Source of the DNA: Parus major
Lineage: Eukaryota; Chordata; Aves; Passeriformes; Paridae
DNA: 64,000 nt
Assembly (NCBI RefSeq): GCF_001522545.3
Contig: NC_031769.1
Span: forward strand, 129,913,613-129,977,612
Direction: 5' to 3'
Below the pieces are notes generated by a model that did no database searches, was not told the DNA's origin, and saw nothing but the letters and a program-made list of their open reading frames with translations. This document shows, piece after piece, positions 29,001 to 44,000 of this stretch (positions are counted from its first letter, which is position 1; each line of letters begins with the position of its first letter). Made by a program: the position numbers and the translations under genes.

Positions 29001-32000
29001 TACTGCAAAATGGCCTTCAGAAAGGTCAGTTTCCTCTTAGGATGGGGGGAAAAAAAGATCTCTCAGACATAACTATACATATAAATAAAATATGGTGCAT
29101 AAATATTTAAATGTTTTAAACCACATCACAGTGTGAATGACTGACTGACTACTCTGTGCCTTGAAGGAATATTCTGAGTTGAAAAAAATGGAATTGTATA
29201 TTTGATTAAGTAAAGCCATATGTCGCATGGTATATTGCTGACAGGTACATTCTATGAATAGTTGGTACTGATTTATACATGGATTTGGCAATGTTAACAT
29301 GAGCCACAGGAGGATATACTTCTGTAATTGTTGCTGTAATTTTCTCGTTTCCTCCCATGTCAGGGGTACTTGCCACCATGTTCTGATGTGGTGGGTACCT
29401 AGCCCAGAGTGTTTGAGATTAAAAACTTGCATCACTTTGAAATTAGGGAATAGTTAACATGCAAGTGGGTTCAAAATGGCTTATTAAATTAATTGTTGCC
29501 AAGATGTTTTTTATGTGACTTTATCTCCAGTTTGAGGGGGTTGGCATGCCCTGAATGGGGAGGGAATGCATTTCCCAATAATAAGCATTGTTTGATGTTT
29601 GCCGTTCACACAAAATGCAATATAAATGCTACAACTAGAAGCATAAATTTAATAACTGGGAAGAGTTATTTGAATTCTCCGCATATTTTTTACTGGGTTA
29701 AAATCTGCAACAAGTGATGTTGGAGTCAGTTGACAGACAGATGAAGCATGAAACAATTTGGCCATGCACCTTTAGGTCAGGAGTTCAAAATTAACAGAAG
29801 CCTCTGTCAGTGTCTTTGTTTCCTAGATATGGACTGATTGTTGTTGGAGGGATTTTTGTTGTTAATGTTATTTTTGGTTGTTTTGTTGTTGTTGTTGTTG
29901 TTTTTTGGGGTTTTTTTTAATTAAGTTATGGTGAACATTTTGAAAGTTCATTAAGCCTAAAAAATACCAGGCTTTATATTTCTAAGTCACATGCTGAAAA
30001 TCTGAGAGGATTAGCACTTTTTAAAAACAGTTTCCCCTCTTGACATATTTCACTGTCTAATCTGAAATCCCTGTTTAACTACAAGCAGTAACTGGCTAAT
30101 GCATATCTAAATACAAAGCTAGAGTAATGGGTCTAATAATTAAACCTGGACAAGGAACTTCAATATTTTTATTAATTTAGTTTTATTATTTAATAATAAC
30201 ACAGAGACTATCAAGTGGGATAGAAAATGCATGTCTTCTGTGAATATACTTTGGTGGAGTGTGTGGTATTTTTTTCCCTTTATTTGGGCATTTAAGCCTT
30301 CATGAATTTACAGCCTTAGTGCTTTGAGGTATCTAGAGACAGAGAGTCAGCTGAGGAAACAGCTCCCCAGGTATGGTACAAAGTGTTATTTCTGGGAAAA
30401 ACCTTTTCCTTTGTGGTCTCACATTGCAACTGTTTTCCCAAACTCTTCAGAAGTTAGAAAAGCTCCTGTTTAAACCTGTTGTAGACCACTAGAACCTCTT
30501 TTCCTCAATGTCTGCATGGTGCTTAACCTTTCTATTGGCAGCTCTGTAAGTTTTCTTAATGAGCTGGGATCAGTCAAAATGACATCCTTGATCACAGTAG
30601 TTTTCCCATCTTTCTATAATAAGGACAAAGAACAAAGGGAAAGGACACAGGTTTCTAGCTGATAATGCTGACATTACTATGAGAGTGGAGTTTAAAGAAT
30701 CCTGAGGAAACTGTTCTTTTCTCTTAGAGGGGCTTCAAGGGAGATAAATTACAAAAGACTTTCTGTGAAAAAAAAATAAAATTAGTAGGTGATAGAGTGT
30801 GTGTGTGTGTCTGTGTGTGTACTTGAGACTGAGAGAAAATTGTTGCACAAGTCTTCAGTAGCTTGTGAAGCACAATGAAAATAACTTTGTACATATAAAG
30901 AGGCCTAGGCTTTTATGGTGTGGGTTTTTTCCAGATCCAGAAACGCTTTGAAATAGCTGTGAGCTGAGACACAAGCAAAAAGTCCTGAGACAGGGAAAGC
31001 CTGGTGACAAGTATTATGTGGGATGTTTTCCCCTCTTTCTGAATAGAATTCACAAAATACTTGAAAGACCAATAAAAGGAGAGACACTTTCCAGGCCTCT
31101 CTGAGAGAAAAGAACAGCTGAAAAATGATCTAAAGAGGGGCAGGAAATTGTCCCCCAGAAACTGACCCTAATCTGTGTCTGATTCAGGCTGTTAATCTTT
31201 TGCTGATGCATTTGATTTGCTGTTTTAATTCAGAGAGGGATTTTTTTTCCTAGTCCACGCTTAGGTGTTTTCAGCTCCTGGAGTCATCAGTCAGCCCTTC
31301 AACATCATTGCCACACAAATAGCCTGGTTCTATTTGGTGTTATTATGCCTGGTTTCTCTAGACATTCTTTTATCAATCAAAATTTCCTCACTCCATCCTT
31401 TTGCTGACTTTTTTTTTTTTCCCCACTCCTTTTCTACTTACTCTAGAAGCTTCTACTGTCAGACTTCAGCAGCAATGTAGGATCCAGTTCCCTCTGATGG
31501 GTACAGGATGCTGCTGCAGATCCCCAAGGACAAAGAAGCATGGGTGTCCAGTGCATAGTTGCCACACTAAGCTAAAGCACCCTCAAAACTTCCTTGATGT
31601 TCCTTTAGTCATGTGTTGTTATCAAGACTGGAGGCATCAATAGCTTTCTCTTAAGACTGGCAGCACAGAGCAATGCCCTGTTATGCAAATCTCGGTGTTC
31701 TCTTGGTTAAAACTTTGGAACTCTTATAAAATTGAGCCTAATATACCTCCTTCACTTAACTTTGAAAACTATTGTTGTTAAAAGCATTGGATTCTAGTAG
31801 CAAATCTAGCTTTCAAGACTAATGATTAATGGCAGTCATTCATCAGCACCAAAATGTGTGCAAATAATTCCTGATAGGATAACATTCCCCAAGCAAAATT
31901 TAGAAGTTCTATGCATGCCAAAAACTCACTGGATTCTCTTTCCCCTCTGGGAAATACAAAAACCTACAGTTTTTCTTTACTTTGTTGAAACTAAGTTAGC

Positions 32001-35000
32001 TAGTAAGGTAAAAAGAAGGAAGTTCAACATCTTATTGTTCTTTCAATATCTGTGTAATCAGCTAGAAAATATATTGGAGTGAAAAGAAAAAGCTTTTCTT
32101 AAATTCCCCTGGGACTGTGTATAGGTTTGACTCTAACAACATGCTGAGTTCTGTAAGTACAGAAAAGTACTTACAGAAAAAGTAAGTATTCTTACTTTTT
32201 AAAAGTAAATTTTAAAAGTAAATCCTCCCTTTTAAAAAGAACATTTTGCAAAGCTGTAACAGGAAAATATATATATTTGCGGTAGACTTATGGGTATGTG
32301 GGTATGGCAGCTTGACAGTAAAAAGTCATAGATCCTGCACTAGAAAATGCCAAAATAAACTCTGCACTCTGAAGGGACACTGTAAACGTCAGCCTTTAGC
32401 ACACTCAGATCTGCTACTGAACATGATACAGATATAGTGCTCTGTAATGAGCTTTGCTGCTTGGAAGAAGTGCAGTTTTGGTTATGCTCACCTGACTCCT
32501 GTTTCACAAAAGATACCTGATCTTATGCAGAAGAAGTAATGAGATTTGGGAAGAAGTTTTAATCTAAATATTCTCATGCTGAAATATTCCTAGGGTGAAT
32601 AATATTTGCACAAACACTCCCAGGCAATCATTCTGACACTCAGTTACCAAAGGAATTACAATCTGCCTTGATTGAGGACAAAGAGGCAACAGACACAAAC
32701 TAAAACACAGGAAGCATCATGAAACATATGAGCATCATGAAAAACATCTTTACTGTGAGGGTGATCAGTTGCTGGAACTTACCCAGGAGTCTCCTTCTTT
32801 GGAGATATTTAAAAGCTCCTGTAGGGGATCCTGTGCAGCTTGCTCTAGGTGAAGCTGCTGTAGCAGGGGCATTGGACTGGGTGACCTGCAGAGGTCCCTT
32901 CTAGCCCCAGACATCCTGTGATTCTGCCTGTAGATTCACCTTAGGTTCTTCTGGAGTAAACAGTAGTGAATGTACATTCAAGGATGCTAAGCTAGACATA
33001 CCTTGCACACTTCACTTCTCAGAAAAACTTCCATGTGCATCACCCAGCAATGTGCTACAAGCAGTGTACCAAACTGGTTTTCAAGGATAACTAAGGCTGC
33101 ATAGGAATCTATGAGGAAATATTTCTTGCTTGGTCTCTGAATTTTTGCAGGCACATTGTTATCAAAGAGCTAAGGGATCCGTATGATTAGACACAGGGAA
33201 GGTGTTAGCTTTGTAATGTCGATTTAAAAGGTCCACTGAGAGAACAAGAGGGGAAGCAGAATCAGCTCTCAAAACCCATGGAGGTTCCATGAGTTAGAGA
33301 AAGCATCATGGGAAGAAAGGATGAGAAATGAGTAGCTGAGCTATGATATGAAGAGGGAAACCAATCAATAGAAAAATATTGTCATAGAAGCATGCGAGAG
33401 AAGATAGGTCAATAAGACGTAGCAAAAACCACAAGAAATTGCATATTTTGTGTTAGAACCATTAAATTGTATAAAGGCTGTCCAAATGTTGGTTTCTTTG
33501 AGTAACTGTTGCAGTTGCTAGATAGCTGCTTGTCAGTGGAAGGTGCCCACCCACTAGTGACTAGGGCAGAGATATATGAGAGATGATCTCCAAATCAAAT
33601 TGTCAGTCACATTTTGACCTCTCCCATACAGGGGATTATAATTTGTGCCTTCAGGGATAGAAGACCTGTAGCTATGGCAATTTTTATGACTATCATATAG
33701 TCTCATTGTGTCAACAGAGTGACAAGCAGCCAGACAAAAAGCAGAAAGAGAGGGATGGAAAGATGTTGGAGAAAAGATATTGCAAAATCTAAAATACTTT
33801 TAAACCTGTGATTTTTTTTTTTTTCCTATTAAATGGCATGATGCATTTTCAAACTAGCCTCATGGAACTGTGAAAATACTCTACTCACATCTCTTTTTTT
33901 TTCTTTAGTTGTCTTTTCAAGTGATGTGGTATCAGGAAGAAGGGAATCTTCTGCTGATCCACAGCAATATTTCAAAGTAGAAGCAGAAGCTGGGGAAGAG
34001 GAACTGTAAACTTGTTGGCCTGAGAGCTCAGTTGTCAAGCAATAAGAAACCTCTTCATGCGTCTCTGCTCAGCCTGTTGTACCCTGTCTGCCCTATGTAA
34101 TGTCATTTCCCATAGAATTTAATGTTATTGAAGTTTTTTACCCAAATTAGAAAATTTAGTTTCATTGTAGTTTTAAATCTTTAAGATTTGCATTAGAGAA
34201 ACATAAAGTAAAATATTTTAAGTCTCAGGATGTACTTTGTCAGCCCAGAAACTAGATTTTGCAGAGATTACTATGAGGCCAAAGCTAAGGGAAGAGATCT
34301 TGCATTTCTGTGTTGTAACAGTCGCCACTGGGCAGGCAGCTGCCAAATGTCCTGCAACTGACATTGATTCTTACTGGCTTTCATATCCCTTTCCTTTCAG
34401 AACCGATGCCCTGAGGCAGAGGAGTTTGTCTTCAGCCATTTTGTGATCTGTAATGACACCCAGGAGACGCTGAGGTTTGGCCAGGTGGATACTGATGAGA
34501 ATATTTTGCTGGCTACTCTCCACAGCCACCAGTACAGCTGGCGCTCGCACAAGTCCCCACAGGTATGTCAGAAACAGCCCTTCCAGGGCAGCATTTGCTA
34601 AAGCTGATGGTGGCTTTATGCAATGATTGTTTCGTTTTCTCTGTGGTCTCAACTATCTCTAAAGCTCCAGTTCCTTCAGGAGTCACACACTGGAGCTGCA
34701 ACACAGAGAAAAGGTAAACAAAGTGTGAGAAAAGCCAGAAGTCTTTAAAAGTTACTCAAGGGTAGAATTGGATGTGCACTTTTTGTAAAACAAAGCAGTT
34801 GTGTGAAGCTTCTGAAAAGAGGAAAGACAGCTTGCCAGGTTTCTATAACTAAGTGATCCGTGTTTTCTGAGATGTACATTAGAGGTTTGGGGAATTTTTT
34901 TAACCAATTGTTTTTACCAGAAGCATCTGTTCACTGAAAAGGTTTGCAGAACAGGGTCAAACTGGACAAAGATCTCAACTTAGTGTTTGCCTTAAAAAGA

Positions 35001-38000
35001 TTTGAAATTGTCAGAAACACCCCACTTACATAGTTTAAATAATGCAGTTGTTAGGTTATTGGATTTTTTGTTTAAAGGATAAACACTGAAACTGAAATTA
35101 AATACTTTTAAACTATCATTGGGAAGTGTTTCAATATAACTGTAGAATCATTTAAGTTGGAAAGACCTTTAAAATCATTGAGTGATTTTAAACCAGTACT
35201 GCCAAGTCTGCCACTAGACCATGTCCCTAAGTGCCACATCCACACATCTTTTAAAGACTTTCAGGGATGGTGACTCAGCCATTCCCTGGGCAGCCTGTTC
35301 CGATGCTTGACAACCCTTACCATGAGGCAACTTTTCCTAATATCCAATGTAAACCTTCCTGGCACAATTTGAGGCCATTTCCTCTTGTCCTATTACTTGT
35401 TACTTGGGAGAGGAGACCAACACTTGGGTGGTGGTGAAAAACAGACTTCTCATCTTAATTCAAGACAGGACAAGAACTTAAATCTAATTTTAAAAGTGTT
35501 TATGAAACAGCAAACCCATTCCTTCTCTTTTCTTAGTATATCCCCAGCTCCTGCTGAGTAGGAAACTACAAACCTGTGCCACCCCATTTGCTGAGCAGTA
35601 GTCCTGCCCTGAAAATTACTAAAATTTCTACAGATCTGAGGAGGAATGTAGTGAATGGGAGTTCCTAACTCCTCTGGAGCCCTAGGAAATACCAGTCTTA
35701 GCATGTGAGAAAGAAGGCAAATTTTGAATGGTAATTCTAAACAGGAGTTGTGCCCACTTTCACTGCTGACAAGTTTCAAGTTACACTGGAAGGCAGAGAT
35801 GGCAAATTTACTGTTGTTTTCATTCACATGTCAGCTGATGGATATGCAAAACTACTGAATTTTACATGAATGTGGTAATCTGTGCAGAGCAAAATCTGCC
35901 AGAGTAAACAATTGCAGTTGACACTGAAGTCAGGGCATAAGTTAAGAGGAAGCCAAGCTAATAAAGGACCATCTTAGCCCAGCAACAGAGGAGCTGTTGT
36001 AAAAAGTGTGTGCTGGTGTAATAGTGACAGAGAGTGGCTTTTGGAGACTTTGAGACTCTGGAATACTGTATGTCCCTTTCCATGTTTTAAAAAAAGATAT
36101 GTTTTCTCACAAAATGCCTGTGATACCCCATCCCATGGGCGAGCAAACCAAGTGGTGACTGCGCTCTGTGCAGCTGGGCATGTGTCAGGGTGTGAGACAG
36201 GATCCCCACTCATCACAGGATTACAGGTGTTGTAATTCCCTTTGGTTGTGTGAGGAAGAAAGAAAGCTAACTAAGTGTAACCTATATTTCATAACCAATT
36301 ATCACTTGCATTTGTAGAAACCATCCAAAATTACATTTAAACCTTTTCATAAATACATGGAAGAAGAAAGAAATATTTAAAGCAATGTAAATAATACCAG
36401 AACTAAGTAAGGCTTTCCTCATAAAAATTTGTTACTTCCATTTTCTGGTTACTTACATAAAATTACTCAGTTGTGAGAATCTTCATTTTAGATAGATCTA
36501 CTGAAGGTGTAGTTCTAAGTATGGTGTTGTAATGAATAGTAGTGTAGAAATAATTATTCAGTAATGGTGCAAAAAGGAAAGAGTTTTAAAATTTAAGATT
36601 ATCTCAAGCAAGGGAAAAGTCAAAGAGTTAAAATGACATCTTATTACTGATACTTTCTCTTAGTTGCAAATGAACTGCTAAAAACCACCATCAGAATATA
36701 TGGCAATAGACATCCAGCACCTGGAAAACTTCCACTGTGCTTTCAGTCACAGGCTTGAGCACTGCAAAACGTTTTCATGACTGCTATGTAAGTTTCTTAC
36801 TAAATGAAAAGCAAAAGTGCAGGATGAGAGGCGGAAAAGTCCATCAGAAAACCAAATCACACATAAGGGAGTGGGTGAGGTGACAGTAGGAGCTTCAGAT
36901 TAATTTTTCAGATATTCATTCTTCAGCTAACAGTTGGTGATGTCAAAGGGTTTCCCCATTCTGTTTTGCTCTGATCAGATTTAGATTCACTGAAAAATTG
37001 GGCTGATAAAAAGTCAGCAGTGTCGTGATGGATTCCCACATCCCAGGAGATGGCAAAGCTAACAGCTGACTCCTGACTCAGCCACACTGCTGGCCAGCAG
37101 GCTCTTCTAGTAGGGAGGTTATACTTCCCTTGTCCCAACCTTTGGAATAATTTCAAGATGATTTTTGCTCTCTTAACATTTTTGAACAGCCATGTCTTGC
37201 CGGGAAATTTAGAGACAAAAAAACAGCACTGAGGTAATTTCACGGAAACTATATGGGAACACAGGCTTTCTATGCACAGTTGAGATAGAAACAAATTTCC
37301 TTTACAAAAGTCTTGTAAAGAGAGAACCTTGGCATTCCCCTGTAAGCCTATTCATTTGGTTATTGCCAATACAAGTCATTGTAAATACAGCATTCAGAAT
37401 GGCAGTTCATCTAACCAGTACAAGCCTTAGTCATTTTAAATCATGCAAAACAAATTTGTTTAAATATTATTACAAATGTTGTCATGTACATCTTTTTAAT
37501 GATTAATACAAATCCTTGAAATGAAAACAACAACTCAGTCAAGGCATCAGGTTGTCCCTGTTATACTATGGCACTTTTCTAATTGTTTCCATGCAAAACT
37601 ATCTAGCAGCTTGTTATCCAAAGGTCAGAATAATGCCCAAGCAAGGACAAACCCTCTGAGTGTCATATTCATGGAATGCTAGATGACTTCATAGTTATGA
37701 AATTATTTCATTTCTCATGATAATTCCTGACTTGCCAAGTTAGTGAATTTTAAGAACTCTGAGAGCAGATTGTAAGATAAATGTGAAATAATCCATACTT
37801 CTGGAGTCAGGGACTTCCCTCCAGGCATTAGTTCATACTTGACTTACTTGACTTACTCTTGGGGATAAAATGAGTTAGGACAAGGTCTTAGATACCACAT
37901 TCTCTTACTGGGAAAGAAAACCAACTTGCACAACTTTGGCTGGCTCATGTTTCTTGTTACACAGGCACTAAGAAGCAGCGGTTGCCATGAAATACTTTAT

Positions 38001-41000
38001 TTAACCTCTGCAAAATGTTTTTTTAGTATGGCAAGGCAGTTCAGTTAAATGAAAATAAATAGTTTTAAAAGGATTGTATTTCTTTTACATTCACATCAAT
38101 AAAATACTCCATTTTTCTTTTGCTAATTAAGCATAGAGATGCAGTAATTGTCCTTCTAAATTATCTAACACAATTAAATATATATACACCTAAAATACTT
38201 TTTTTAGCTGATAGTTTTATAATGTTTTATTTACATTTAGAATTACTTTTATTGTTAATGAAACTATAGGCTAAAATTAAAATAATTTCAACTATTTTAT
38301 GTTGCGAAAACAGCTATCCACACCAAGGATTTGGATTTATCAGCTCTTGATGGTGTCCCTCCAACTGTTTGGCTTAACTTAAAGCTCCTTGCTTCCTTCA
38401 TTTTTTCTCTGCCCAGATCCTTTACATTTCAGGGAACCTAACCTTTCCCTTTTAACTTTCACTCTGATTCCTGCAAGTCTCGCTAGTTTGGCTAATATTT
38501 CAGTAATAAGCCTGAGGTCCGATGCTCACTCTTCTTCGTGACTCCATCCCTCTCATTTTCCGCAGATTTCATGAGGTTTTGGCCCCCCCCTTAAGGATAA
38601 GACACCCCCAACTATATAGTCCCTTTCCCAGTTGGGGTAGGTCCAAAACTGATGGTATTTGAGGCTTTATGCAATTCTATGTAAAGCTGCCAGATTTTGT
38701 GAGTTCCTTTTGCAGATTTTAATGAAAGTTAGAGGTCTGTTAGATATCATTAAAAGGGAAGAGAAGATACATCATTCCTGTGCTCTACAGACAACACTGG
38801 CTCCTACGTTATTATTGGATCCAGTCTGCACTCCTTATCTTGATCTTCACATTGTTTTGTGGGATGGGCCCCAGTTACATCAAAAGTCATGTTTGTCTCC
38901 AAGACAGCTGTGTTTTTTAGATGAACTGGAGCATATGATACATAGGGTGAAACTCTGAAGTTAGAAGAGATCAGATCTTCCTAGTAGTTTACTCAGAGTT
39001 AAGGAATTCTGTCTTGCAAGACAGTAGGCAATTGTAGGGTCTCACTGGGGATCACAGCAAATGTAAAAACCAGATATCCATGTGAGAGTCCCCTGAATGT
39101 ATTCTGCAGAGTTTGTTTGCTTATGAACAGACAACAGAAATTGTCTATAACGTGCTAGTTATTACTAGTTGTTTTCCCCACACTCAAACTTGAGCAGAGT
39201 CCTCTGAGGAAGCACAGACTGAGGGATTTAAATTTATTTGTGTGCTTTCGAGCAAAACATAATGTTGCATAGTAGAAGTTTTTAGAAGTAGCAGCTCTCA
39301 AACCTTTCTGCAGTCTCTTTCCAGGGTTACAGTAACAGTTACCCATTTTTATCATCTTTAACTTGAAACAGCAGATATACTGGATAAAAATCAGTTCCTG
39401 TGTTGAACTGCGCAATGACTTCAATGAGAATGTAGTTATAAATAAAAGGTATTTCTTTCTTATCAAAGTAAGTAAATATGCCTGAAACTCTGTCATTTTA
39501 TTGCTACTTAAATAGAATTTGAGGGAATATATATCTATCACTTTTCTGATCATACACTTACAAAGTCTTGAGTAGATATTCGTACTGGTTAGTATGTTAT
39601 TAATACTTTCACTGGAACACACTTAGAATTTTTCTGATTTCAAATAGTGTGTCTGTGAACACAAATTCTAAATTTTATGAACTTGCTTTTTAAAGGTTAC
39701 TGTAGTTTTACAAGTAGTAAATTTGCTATTTAAGAATCTCCTTCGCATTCTCCTACCAAGAAAAAGACTGAAGCCAAATTTTGATTCATGTTGCAGCAGG
39801 ATCACAGTTCGTTGTTATTTACTTCCAAATTGCAGTTCTTTCAGATACTGGGCTATATAATGTGTAACATTGTATGCACTGCTCTATGGGTTCAAACTTA
39901 GAAACTGTAACTTATATATTAGTTGTTATTTTGAGTATTTTCCCATTTTACTTTTCAAGAATATTACAGGTTCTCTGAACAATCTCTTGTACTTTACATA
40001 TTCCTCCCCAGGTCATTAGAGAAAACATCAGGCAAAAAAAAGTTACATGTTATTTTCTGCTGTTCAAATTATGAGAAGAGTGCTATTGCTTTTTGGGGAG
40101 TCCTGCATTCTAAATCAATGGTTATACTATGTAGTTGAATTTCTAGATAATATCTGGGGCAGATAAGGATTAATATTATCCATGAACACTCATAATTTGG
40201 TTACTGTTCCTTAGCCAAAAGACTTTTCTGCAGGGTGAGTTTGTATCTATGAGGTTCAGGTCTGCTTTGCAGGTAATGCTGAGGTTCACAACGTCTCCAG
40301 GAGCCCTCAGGGTCAGAGTTTATCTGCCAAGTGTGACCTTTTGTCTACTAGCCAGCTTGGGGATGATGAAAATTCCCTTTTTCCATGCTCTGTACTGGAT
40401 TTCTGTCCTACAAGGGCCGATGGCATAGAACTGGCCAGATCTCCCAGGTCACATGAGAAAATGAAGCCAAAGTGACGTTCAAGCTGTTTTGGTGGCCACT
40501 GCCACCAAATAAGTATTTAATTCACTATTTTTCCAAATTTTGGGTGGTTTTATTGTTGTAAATCCTAATCCTAGTCAAGAGCTACCTTGTATTGTGAAAA
40601 CACAGTAAAAAATACAAATCAAGCTTCTCCTTTAATTTTTCAATTAAAATTTCTTTAGCTTCAAGTCTTAGAATTCAGCTCCCATCTCCAGAGCTACATT
40701 TCCTCCATGCCGCTGCATTGTCACAGCTTTTATTTTACTATCATCTATATTTTAAAATAACAACTGCTTCCACACCATTAACTAGGTCTTTACTTGATTC
40801 TTCGCAAACTCTCAGATTTCATAGCAATTACCCTCGTTCCCTTCGAAAGAACATTTTCTAGTTTCACTTAGAAGACAAATACAATCTAAAGAACTGTGGT
40901 GAAACCAAGTTAAATCTGGTGAATCTGCAAGCAGAGTAAAAATCAAATTTGCATCACTGAGCATTTTGAGGGCTCAAGCTTTAAATTACTTGTACAGTTG

Positions 41001-44000
41001 GAAATTGATGCCTTTTCTGAACAGGCTAAATTCTCAGTCTCACTTTTAATCCCCCATTTTAGTCCTCATTCTTTGTCATATGACACACAAGTTTATTTAC
41101 TCAGATCATATCCTTCACTCACACATCTAGCTGAAAACCTAAGTAAATTTTGAGAAGCACATAGAAACATTCTGTGAAGAGGCATGATAAAGGTATTCTT
41201 TATTTTAAAGATAAAGCTTTTCTAGCTATTTGCTCCAGTAAGAGCTGCTTCATCTTAATCTGCTTCCCTTGAAGTAATTTCTATTCCTCTCAAAGCAGAA
41301 ACCTATAATGGCTAAGAATTGCAAATCCAAGCCCCAGCCAAGTCTAGTCAAAATAAAACTTTCTGGGTTATCTGCTGGTATATTTCCCTGACAGAAAATG
41401 CAGAAATCAAATATTTACATGAATGACTGCCTATCTTCATGTATACAATAGATAGTCTGTTTCAATTCTCTCTAAGCAGCAAATTTTTGCTTATCACTGG
41501 ATTGTATTTCTTAGAATGCTTTGAAGTCCATTTTTTTGTACCTTAATGCAGTGACTTCTCTTTTCTCCTAATATATGTCCCATACCTAGCTATATTTGTT
41601 GAACTTTTTTTGAACAGACTGCCTAATAAATTCTTAGAATTAGCATAAAATTTGATAAATGGAAGAGTTAGCAGCAGTTATTGCAAATCTCTAGTATCAA
41701 GTCACTTTGATAACTGTTTGGTCAGAGCAGGGTGCAAATAACACCAAGGTTTTGGGTTAAATCCCTGTAGGGGCCATTCATTTAAGAGCTTGACTTGATG
41801 ATCCTTGTGAATTTCCTTCCTGTTGGAAAATTCTGTGAATCTGTAAATCTGTTTGCTGCTAAAGTCATGCTAATATCTGATTACTAGTTCCCTAAAATTA
41901 CTGCCATTTTTATTTCCTGCCATATATCTCTGCATCACTTAGTGTCATTTGCTGATTATTTCTAGCCATCTTTTCCAGAAATCTCACATTTAAATAACCT
42001 AATCACCCATCTTTTTTGTTTTCATGGAATACAGTTTCTTGGCTCAAAAGTAGACTTATACAGCACCTAATTCTTATAATGTTAGGTCATTAATACAAAT
42101 ATATTAGATATCTTTAAAGTAAATTATGAAGGCTGTATCTTTCACATTTACCAGTATGCAAATTGTATGTTTGTAAAATAAGAAAACGTCAATATATGGT
42201 AATAGCTCTTCTTTATTTTTGTTTCTGAGCCTTGAAGTTAAGTGCAGACTAATCTGTACACAGAAAATTAGTAAGGCAGCATTTGGGAGCTGATGACTGC
42301 TCAGGGAAAGCTGACAGCATGTTCCTTGAGAACATTCAGCTCGTGAGCAAAGCTGTTTATACAGGGTGGGAGACATCCTAATGTTGTAGCTACATGTAAT
42401 TACTAATCGTCAATTATGGCATTAACGTGACATCTATCTTCGGAGCACACAGTATTTTGTGGGCCTGCTAGCTGAGACTGACCGCTTAAGTACCTTCTCT
42501 CATTATTTGGCTGTCATTTCCAGCTACCATTCTCTCCAAAGTAAACAGTGTTCTTGTTTCTACTAATTTTCATATGTGATGAGATTTATTCCCAGCTGCC
42601 TCTGTAAGAAACTGAACAGATTCCAGCCACTGCAGTTGGATTTTTTGTTGCTTTCTTTTTCCTTTTCTTTAACCAATACTTCAGAATCAAAGTGACATGT
42701 TTGTTTATGAGTTTGACTATCCTAGTGTACAGCCTCCCTCAACATAACCTTGAATATAAATCCAGATGCCTGTCCTTGCACACACGGGCACGTATCAGCT
42801 TTTGTGCTTCCAGCATAAAACTCATTTGAATCTGAATGCAACAGTCATCACTCTTGCAAATTCAAAAGCCACCCACTGAATGGATGTTATTGTTCTGTGT
42901 CTAACTTGTGCTGAGGATACCACAAATTGCAAACAGGCTACTGAATTGTAGTATCTTTGAAAGTTATTGCTGTGGTTGTTTCTTAAAACAACGAAGGAAA
43001 CCCCAACATCCAGCCCTTCACTAAATCCAACTGACCAGACCCATGGTGAATGTTATCTCTTTCTGGAAACAAATCGTGGAAGAACACAGTATTTACAAGT
43101 TTCAGTTTTTGCTAGTGTAAATAATCAATCTTTGGGCCTGATCCTGTTCTCAATTACTTAAATTAATTAATGACAGATGTCCAAAATCAGAGTGAAATTC
43201 AACCCTCAAGAGAGAATTCCCACAAGGCCTTCATATGACTGTTTTAAAGAACTTAAGTGATGCTTAGGCTCTGTGCTGGCCCTCTGCAAAGAATAAATTT
43301 TACCCAGAATGCTTATTGCTTTGATCCCTTATATATAACTCACATCCTTAAGTTTGCACAGCCACAAAAGATCTATACAGAGCTAAATAGCCAGATCTTC
43401 AGCTGGTGTAAATTTATGTAACTTCATTGACCTACATGGAACAGTACCAATTTTCACTACTCTGGCTTAAAGAATCTCCATGGGACAGAGGTAAGTGCGT
43501 ATGGTGGGTAAATGGATGAAAGGCTCTTCAAATGATGAAAGACTATATTGCTCTGGAAGTGATTTAAGTTAAACGGGAAAAAAGCCACTCCTTTTCCGGA
43601 ATAAATCACATAGGGAGTATAATTACGCAGTTAAATTTCTTCTCATGCAGTCAAGCTTGAACTTACCACCACATTTGTGTAAGAAATGAAATGTTTCCCA
43701 TCTCTCAGCAATATACCACATTCTGCTTTTAACAGACACATATATGCAAGCTATACAAGTCCTTCTTTATTTTCAAAGGGAAGGGTATTTATTATTTTCT
43801 GTCTTATTCTGAAGGCAAAAAATCTGGCATGGACCTGTGTTCCACATCACCTTGCTGGACTTCTAGAACAACTTCAAAGGCAGTGGAGAAAATCTCTTAT
43901 TTCCTGTTTTATGCTCTCTAGTCTACTTGCCCTTTTTTTTTTTTTTTCTTTTGGTGAACAGTTGTGTGTCTAGATGTTAAATATACTGTTAAAGGATGTA

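Larger units (their letters stand above)
28098..34400 (+). other. VPS13B intron between exons e and f
   Basis: A 6.3 kb intron. It contains a (GTT)n run near 29878-29906, a (GT)n run at 30797-30820, two adjacent perfect hairpins at 32151-32200 and a CR1 fragment at 32738-32930. I see nothing in the remainder. Confidence 0.85.

Noticed and set aside
35450..35827. 125-codon open stretch on the - strand
   Set aside because: No recognisable family. It lies just past a CR1 fragment in intron DNA.
36923..37294. 123-codon open stretch on the - strand
   Set aside because: No recognisable family and no supporting signals.
39155..39622. 155-codon open stretch on the - strand, the longest outside exons
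   Set aside because: No domain, repeat or family features. Lys/Phe/Ser-rich composition typical of AT-rich noise, with no splice or promoter context.
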